Positions 58,108 through 64,000 of a stretch of 64,000 nt of DNA are shown here, piece after piece. Source of the DNA: Callorhinus ursinus (lineage: Eukaryota; Chordata; Mammalia; Carnivora; Otariidae); the NCBI RefSeq assembly GCF_003265705.1, contig NW_020312817.1, positions 45,263,113 to 45,327,112 on the forward strand. Direction: 5' to 3'. The notes beneath the pieces were generated by a model. The model was not told where the DNA came from and ran no database searches. It worked only from the letters and a program-made list of their open reading frames with translations. Positions within the stretch are counted from its first letter, which is position 1; every line of letters starts with the position of its first letter. The translations under genes were made by a program, and so were the position numbers.

Positions 58108-59504
58108 TTCAGGGAACTCTATATATTTGTTAAATGTTTGGTACTTCTCATCTCTTTTCATCTCTGACTTATTTTCTCAGTATATTTGCTGTACAATGAC
58201 AAATAATTATGCATATAGTATAACTGTGTATATATACATATTACATATTTTAATATACACTTTTTATTACATAAAATCCATATACCTATCAGAGCATTTT
58301 TTTTTCCCATCCATAAGAGGCTATGCTTTTTTCAATTTCTGGGAAGGATTATCAACTCCAAATATCTCATTTAGTTGCAGGACAACCAAGAAAAACAGGA
58401 ACTCAAGATATATTTTATATTACAAATAAATATAAAAACGCTACAATACATGCAAATATATCTTTAGCTAGGAAGCTTAACCCAAGGCTAAAGATCTGCT
58501 CTTACAGGAATTTAGAGGTAAGTAGTAAACTTATAAAGGATGATGGGTAAGATAATGAAGACTTGCCCAAGTGAACCTTTATACTTAGAACACAAAAATA
58601 ACAGAAAAAAGGAAAGTGCTAAAAAGAAAAAAAAAAAACTAAAAAAAAGCGAAGGCTTAGTAGAAAAGAAAAATTATGAGCAATGAAAATAAGGGATAAA
58701 ACATGGTTATGCAGTTAGAACACAGGGAACCTGCCAGAGGCTGAATAGGGGAATAAGAGGCAGTGAGCCGGACTCCAAAATCTAACACATCTGACCACAA
58801 GGCTGACAGCACTGACAATAATAAATAAGACAGGAGGCCAGGGTTTTAGGAGGTGACATTCTTGACAGAAAATAATCAAAAGAATGCTACACTCTTGACA
58901 GTGTGGTAATCTTTCAAGATTTACTACACAGCAGAGAAGCAGAGAAGGCAGTGATGTGCAGAGGGCTACGGGGTCCTCAGCACCCTTACGCAGACAGCAA
59001 GCAAGAACATGGGCACACGAGATGCCGAAGGGCCAAAAATCACTTCAGGAGCTCCGTTTCCTTCTAGGGGTTTGTGGTATTCTAAAACTGGTGTTTTTGT
59101 TTTTGGATGAGTTTTAGGTCACAAATGTACTTAGATATACTATTTTCTGAGCCTCTTTTAGGGAAAGAGATCTAGAATGTAAGCAGAGAACCAGGAGGGG
59201 AAAATGAGGACTGAGTCCGAAGGGATGTTTGGCTAGGTTGCCTGACGGTAGGGGCAGCAATGGGGGTGAGAAGCTGACACAACTAGCATAGAGTGCGAGC
59301 CAGATCAGGCAAATATGCCGAACTGTGCAAGGACATTCATTTTTGTACCAGGAATTAAAAAGGAAGAAATCCCACCAGTGATTAATTTTCTCATTAAAAT
59401 ACCATTTGCAGTTGTCAGTCAGCTCTGAGATAGAGAGCCACATACTAAACCAATCTCATGTTTCCATTTTTTATGTACTATAGTATCTTAACAATAAAGG
59501 CAGG
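58108..59504. other. Unassigned sequence
   Basis: AT-rich on the left, A-rich around 58620-58670, and moderately GC-rich at 58930-59300. The 109-codon minus frame (59114-59443) and 100-codon plus frame (58127-58429) match nothing I know. Confidence 0.45.
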
Positions 59505-60030
59505 TCTTAATGGGGAAAGGCCAGAATTTTTGACATTAAACTCAGGAATAAGAGAAGTATGTCCACTATTACCACCACTCTTTATTTAACATTGACTTGG
59601 AAGTGGTATGCAACATAGTCAAGAAAAAGGATTTGGAGACAGAATTAGAAACAAAAAGGCAGGATTATCTCTCATTGCAAATAAATACCTTGAAAACTAT
59701 GAAAATCAATTGGAAAACTACTGCAAACAAGAAGAGATACCAGTAAAAGAGCAAATTCATAAATTGGCATACAGAAAATAACAGCCTTCATACACACAAA
59801 CAAAAATACACTTAAAATATATACATTTTAAATCTAATAAAACAAAAGACATAATAGCACCAAAAAAGATAAATGATTTAGAAATGTGAAAAACTTACAT
59901 GAGGAAAAATATTTAAACACTCCTGAAAGCTCCAAAAACAGACTTAAAAAAATAGAAATGATACGTTCTTAGATAGGAAGATATATTATCATGACAATGT
60001 AAATTCTTCCTAATTTATTAATTTATATTA
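59505..60030 (+). repeat. L1 ORF2 relic (RT region)
   Basis: Diverged sense L1: 'ttaatggggaaaggccagaa', 'ccactattaccaccactctt', 'atttaacattgacttggaag' and 'aaaaaagataaatgatttag' follow the ORF2 RT order 'cccactctcaccacttttattcaac...'. Many gaps. Confidence 0.6.
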
Positions 60031-60389
60031 ATCCACATGAAATACTACCAGGTTATTTTTCTTTCTCTAGAACTTGATAATTTTATGAATGTGAAGTTGG
60101 TCCATATACATACAGGTCAAAGAACCAGGAAAAAATGTCCAGAAACTAGACTCAAGTACAAATGAAAATCTATGCACTTCTACACTCTGTTGTTTTTTTA
60201 ATCTCATTAATATAACCTGAATTTGAATGAAACAGGAATCACTGAAACCCACTGAAAGATACTGAATATATAAAACCCATGAACTCATAATGATGCTCAC
60301 AAAGACAATAATAACAAAGAAATAATTTACTCCCAGTAGCACCCATTAAGTATACACTGGAAATTTCAGGGAAATTAACTCCTTCCTCT
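60031..60389. other. Unassigned sequence
   Basis: May be part of the same old L1. Not aligned. A 91-codon minus frame has no domain. Confidence 0.4.
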
Positions 60390-60405
60390 AAAAGTTATTA
60401 ATTCT

Positions 60406-60615
60406 GGGGCACCTGGGTGGTTCAGTTGGTTAAGCATCTGACTCTTGATTTTGGTTTAGGTCATGATCTCAGGGTCATGAGAACAATCCCCTCATCGGGT
60501 TCTGCAACGGGCATGGAGCCGGCTTAAGATTCTCTCTCTCCCTCTCTGTTGGCCCCTCCACTACTCTCTCTCTGTCTCAAAAAATATATATAAACTAATA
60601 AATAAATACATAAAT
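60406..60615 (+). repeat. CAN SINE (older type)
   Basis: Older body ('catctgactcttgattttgg', 'atggagccggcttaagattc') with an irregular A-rich tail. Imperfect duplication aaaagttattaattct (60390-60405) and aaaagtaaacaattct (60616-60631), three mismatches, consistent with greater age. Confidence 0.92.
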
Positions 60616-60631
60616 AAAAGTAAACAATTCT

Positions 60632-61159
60632 AATTTTTCTCTATAAACTCTACCTTAGGGTGACCAGCTGGCTCTATTACATGAAGAAAAGTCTTCCTTT
60701 ACAGAAGACATTAAACGGATGAACTGAAAGGAAGGGGAATTAGAATATATAGCTGTTTGATAACAACTAATTAAATAACTGACTCAGGAAAAGGTAAATG
60801 GACAAAACCATTAGATGAAAAGTTGGTGGGTAATTTTATGAGGGAGGGATAACACTGCCAGCATCTGAATCCAATGTCAGTCTGATGTTGGGTGCCTCCT
60901 AAAGTGATATAAATTTAAATAGCCTATGAAGTATTCCATCAAAGCAACAAAATTGAAATCAAATCAAGTTTTACCAGCTAATTTCCAGCCTATAGGAATG
61001 ATGAAGGATCGAGGATCAAGTCAAACAACAAAATGAAGGGAAAAAAAAACAAGACATTTTTAGTTTCTTCTACCAGTCAATGCAATAGAAAAATGATATG
61101 CAGGAAAGAGACTGGTCTTGACTAAAAGAAGGGTAAGGAAAACAAGTGCATTTAAAATG
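60632..61159. other. Unassigned sequence
   Basis: Nothing that I can assign. An A9 run lies near 61041. Confidence 0.45.
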
Positions 61160-61905
61160 TCACAAGATCATTAGTAATTAGGAAATGGAAATTAAAACTA
61201 TGGTGAAATACCACTCTATCCTTTAAGAACGGTTAGATAATAAAAACAATACTGAAAATAACAAGTACTAACAAAGACCTGGAGCAACTGGAATTCTCAT
61301 ATCCCGCTTTGGGAAATGCAAAATGGTGCAGCAACTCTGGAAAACAGTGTGCAGTTTTGTATAAAGCTAAACATACAATTACCACATGACCCAGCAGATG
61401 TAGGTAAATATTCCTAGACATTTAGCCAAAAGAAATGTCAGATATCCACACAAAAACCTCTATTTGGATGTTTATACCTGACTTACTCATATTCACCCAA
61501 AACCACCCAAATGACAAAACATCCCAAAATGTCCATCAAATTATGACTGGATGACAAATTGTGGTAATATCCATATGATAGAATAATGTTCAATAATGAA
61601 AAAGGAACAAATTACTGATAAAAGGAAAAACATGGCGAATTCCAAAACAATTACACTAAGTGAAAGAAACTATACGATGTTCTGGAAAAGAAAAAACCCT
61701 ATAGGAACAACAACAAAAAAATCAGTTGCAAGGAACTAGGGTCATGGGGAGGGAACAGACTAAAAGGACCCTGACAGACCGTCTTGATTATGGTGGTAGT
61801 TACACAACTGTATACATTTGCCAATATCCATAGGACCACTCCCCTAAAAGAAGTAAAATTTCCTACATGTAACTTATACCTCAATAAACTGACATTAAAA
61901 AGAGC
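61160..61905 (+). repeat. Old L1M LINE-1, 3' part
   Basis: Sense L1: 'tagtaattaggaaatggaaa', 'aaatggtgcagcaactctgg', 'acatgacccagcagatgtag', 'acactaagtgaaagaaacta' and 'cttatacctcaataaactga'. The end of the 3' UTR is present and ORF2 is badly decayed. Confidence 0.85.
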
Positions 61906-62324
61906 AGGAGTAGGGAGAAAAGCATGGGAAACATAACAGCAAATGCAGTATATGGAACTTGTTTGGACTCGGACTCAAAGAAATAAAACATTTTTTAAAG
62001 CAAATTGGAAAATGTAATTATGGCCTGAGTATTGGCCATAACCAAGAAAATATTTTTAATTTTGTTAGATGGGATAATGACATCACAGTTTTTTTTAAAG
62101 CCCATATTCCATAATTTTAAGAGATACACATTGTGGCATATAGGTGTGAAATGATATGCTTTAAATTATTCAGAAAAAAACTAAGACAAAAAAGGAGAGG
62201 TAAAGTTTGTATAATTCTAGCACCTCGGCCATGGATACATGCCAGTTAATTATAAAAAAAGGAACCAGCTAGTCATACAAACAACTATTGTGTTTATGCT
62301 TGAAAATGTTTATAATTGAAAACT
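61906..62324. other. Unassigned AT-rich sequence
   Basis: Nothing recognised. Confidence 0.5.
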
Positions 62325-62550
62325 AAAATAACAATAGCAAACATTTGTTGAGTATTTATCTTGTGCCTGGCAACGTTTTAAGCACTTTATATGTTAACAC
62401 ATTTAATGTTCATGACAAAACTAAAATTATAATCCCCATTTTAAACAAAAAAAAAAAAACTGAGGCACTCTACAGTTTTAAAAATTTCCCAATATCAAGT
62501 AGCCAGTAAGAGCTAAGTAGGCTTAAGCTATACACTCTTAACCACTCCTA
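62325..62550 (-). repeat. MIR element
   Basis: Antisense MIR: 'gcaaacatttgttgagtatt', 'tgtgcctggcaacgttttaa', 'ataatccccattttaaacaa', 'actgaggcactctacag' and 'cagtaagagctaagtaggct'. An A13 run sits in the middle. Confidence 0.88.
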
Positions 62551-63756
62551 AATCTTAATATAGGTTACAAGGTTTGCTTATAGTCTGTTATTTCTCTTAA
62601 TTCAATTATCATGTTGACACATTCAGCTATATTTCTTCATTTCCATAAGTTTCCTTTTTTTTTATTTCTGCTAATTTCACACCAAAGTAGAGACACCATA
62701 CTGCCTGTGATTCTCTAAATTGTAGCAACAGGACCAGGTAGATAATGAAAGCAACAGAATGTAAAAGTTAATTTAGTATATACTTTGGAATAAGATAATA
62801 AATCCATTTGAACTACCAAATGTCTTTTTGGGGTTTTTTTTGTTTTTTGCCAAGAGAATGACTTAGTAAATAATAAAATTGATTACTCCACTGGTTCCTT
62901 TTCATTTTCACATGTATACCTTCAATTCCATTTGTCCATCTGTCTTCACTTCTTATTACTGATAACGAAGGGTGTACTGCATGACAAAGCTACCCTGAAC
63001 AGGCTCATGAATATTTATAAAGGTATTTTGTATAGAAATGGCTAATTACTATCAGGTGAAAATATGGGCAATGGCAAATAACTTTTCAGCCCATGGACTT
63101 CCATTTCTCCCCGTCCTTTTTATCCTTGGGGAAAATTATAAACTTCCAACTGTAGCAAAATCAAACTCATAGCAGAGACCAATGTTTCTTTTTTTTTTTT
63201 TTTTATCTGTCTTTATCAGCTGGACCACAGGGCTATATGTGTGAGCCTTCTAGGAGGTACATCTCCATGAGGAATATTTAACAACAAGATCATGGACGGA
63301 TTTAATCTGCACATGAAAGTTCAGCTGAGATTCTTCCATCTAGGGAATAATGTGAGGTGATCCTAACAGCAGTTTGCTCTTCTGGGTGGCAATCAAGAAG
63401 CTAATCAACTAACATTTTTAAGAAGTAAGTGATAACACAGTTCTTTCTGGACAGAAAAGGAAACATAGTGGTAAAACCACATCAACTCAAAACTATAAAT
63501 GAATTTTGATTTGAATCAAGGGTTCTGATTTTTCCTCATAATTATATACCAGGTAGTAATTTGTCAATGTTACCTCTTCCTCAGGAAATACACTCTAGGA
63601 AAAGGATTAGTTAGTTGAGACAACACAAGTCAGTCAATACGTGGTTCTTCTTCAAAAAAGAAAAATTGTTCTATTTGAGAACAGATGCCTTCAAAAATTG
63701 TATTATATTTCTCTTTTGTACCCATGACCATTTAAAAGGAAAAAAAAATCAATTAT
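62551..63756. other. Unassigned AT-rich sequence
   Basis: No repeat family or exon recognised. T8 run near 62833 and a T18 run near 63187-63204. Confidence 0.45.
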
Positions 63757-64000
63757 CCTTTGTATTAGTTTTCTCTTACTACTATAACAGATTACCACAA
63801 ATTAAGTGGGTTAAGCAACACAAATTTATGACCTTAAAGTACGGCAGATCAAAAGTCCAACATGAGTCTCAACAGACAAAAATCAAGGTGTCGGCAGAGT
63901 TGCATCCTTTGTACAGACTCTAGAATCCATTTCCTTGCTCATGTGGGTCATTGCCCAAATTCAGTTCCTAGAGGTTGCAGCACTGTATTTTCTTGTTGGC
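63757..64000 (-). repeat. MaLR/MLT1-like LTR relic, cut by window end
   Basis: Reverse-orientation copy of the family at 1300-1889: 'tgtattagttttctcttac', 'acagattaccacaaattaag', 'agcaacacaaatttatgacc', 'aaaatcaaggtgtcggcaga' and 'atccatttccttgctcatg'. The element continues past the window edge. Name uncertain, as for the other copy. Confidence 0.6.

Overview
This window looks like ordinary non-coding DNA from a carnivoran mammal. Fifteen copies of a tRNA-Lys-derived CAN SINE are spread across it. Their body and tail (a 'ccttcggctcaggtcatgat' core, CT-rich middle and 'aaataaataaataaaatct' end) resemble the form I know from arctoid caniforms such as bears, seals and mustelids, not the canid SINEC_Cf head or the felid form. 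That placement is from memory and was not searched. The DNA is AT-rich. I find no bacterial or viral gene organisation, no CRISPR array and no convincing host exon. All the longer open frames are either inside transposon relics or have no recognisable domain. The window is therefore best read as a gene desert or part of a large intron.

Layout. 1-17.4 kb: SINEs, a MaLR/MLT1-like LTR relic (1.3-1.9 kb), MIRs, a long decayed L2 (6.6-8.6 kb) and a side-by-side pair of hAT-type elements (10.0-10.4 kb). 17.4-21.5 kb: a long antisense L1 with ORF2 reverse-transcriptase remnants. 21.5-34.9 kb: mostly unassigned AT-rich DNA with an L1 3' fragment (24.9-25.8 kb), antisense L2, SINEs and one MIR. 34.9-36.6 kb: an L1 that holds a second, short L1, with a SINE at its tail. 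37.6-42.8 kb: two same-orientation antisense L1s carrying three SINEs and one small DNA element. 44.56-48.96 kb: an L1 carrying a near-complete Tigger1 (pogo-type) DNA transposon that itself carries a later L1 fragment. A roughly 940-bp inversion has switched the L1/Tigger1 junction. 50-53.2 kb: antisense L2, a MIR and an L1 3' end. 53.2-64 kb: mostly unassigned, with an L1 relic at 59.5 kb, another at 61.2-61.9 kb, and a MaLR-like relic at the right edge.

No set of genes works together here. What can be read is a history of insertions: L2 and MIR first, then L1M and Tigger1, then carnivore L1s and CAN SINEs. Many of the younger insertions still have visible target-site duplications. The best observation is the nested and inverted L1/Tigger1/L1 locus at 44.6-49.0 kb. 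I found no evidence of a new biological system. All family names were assigned by eye from remembered consensus sequences and need RepeatMasker confirmation.
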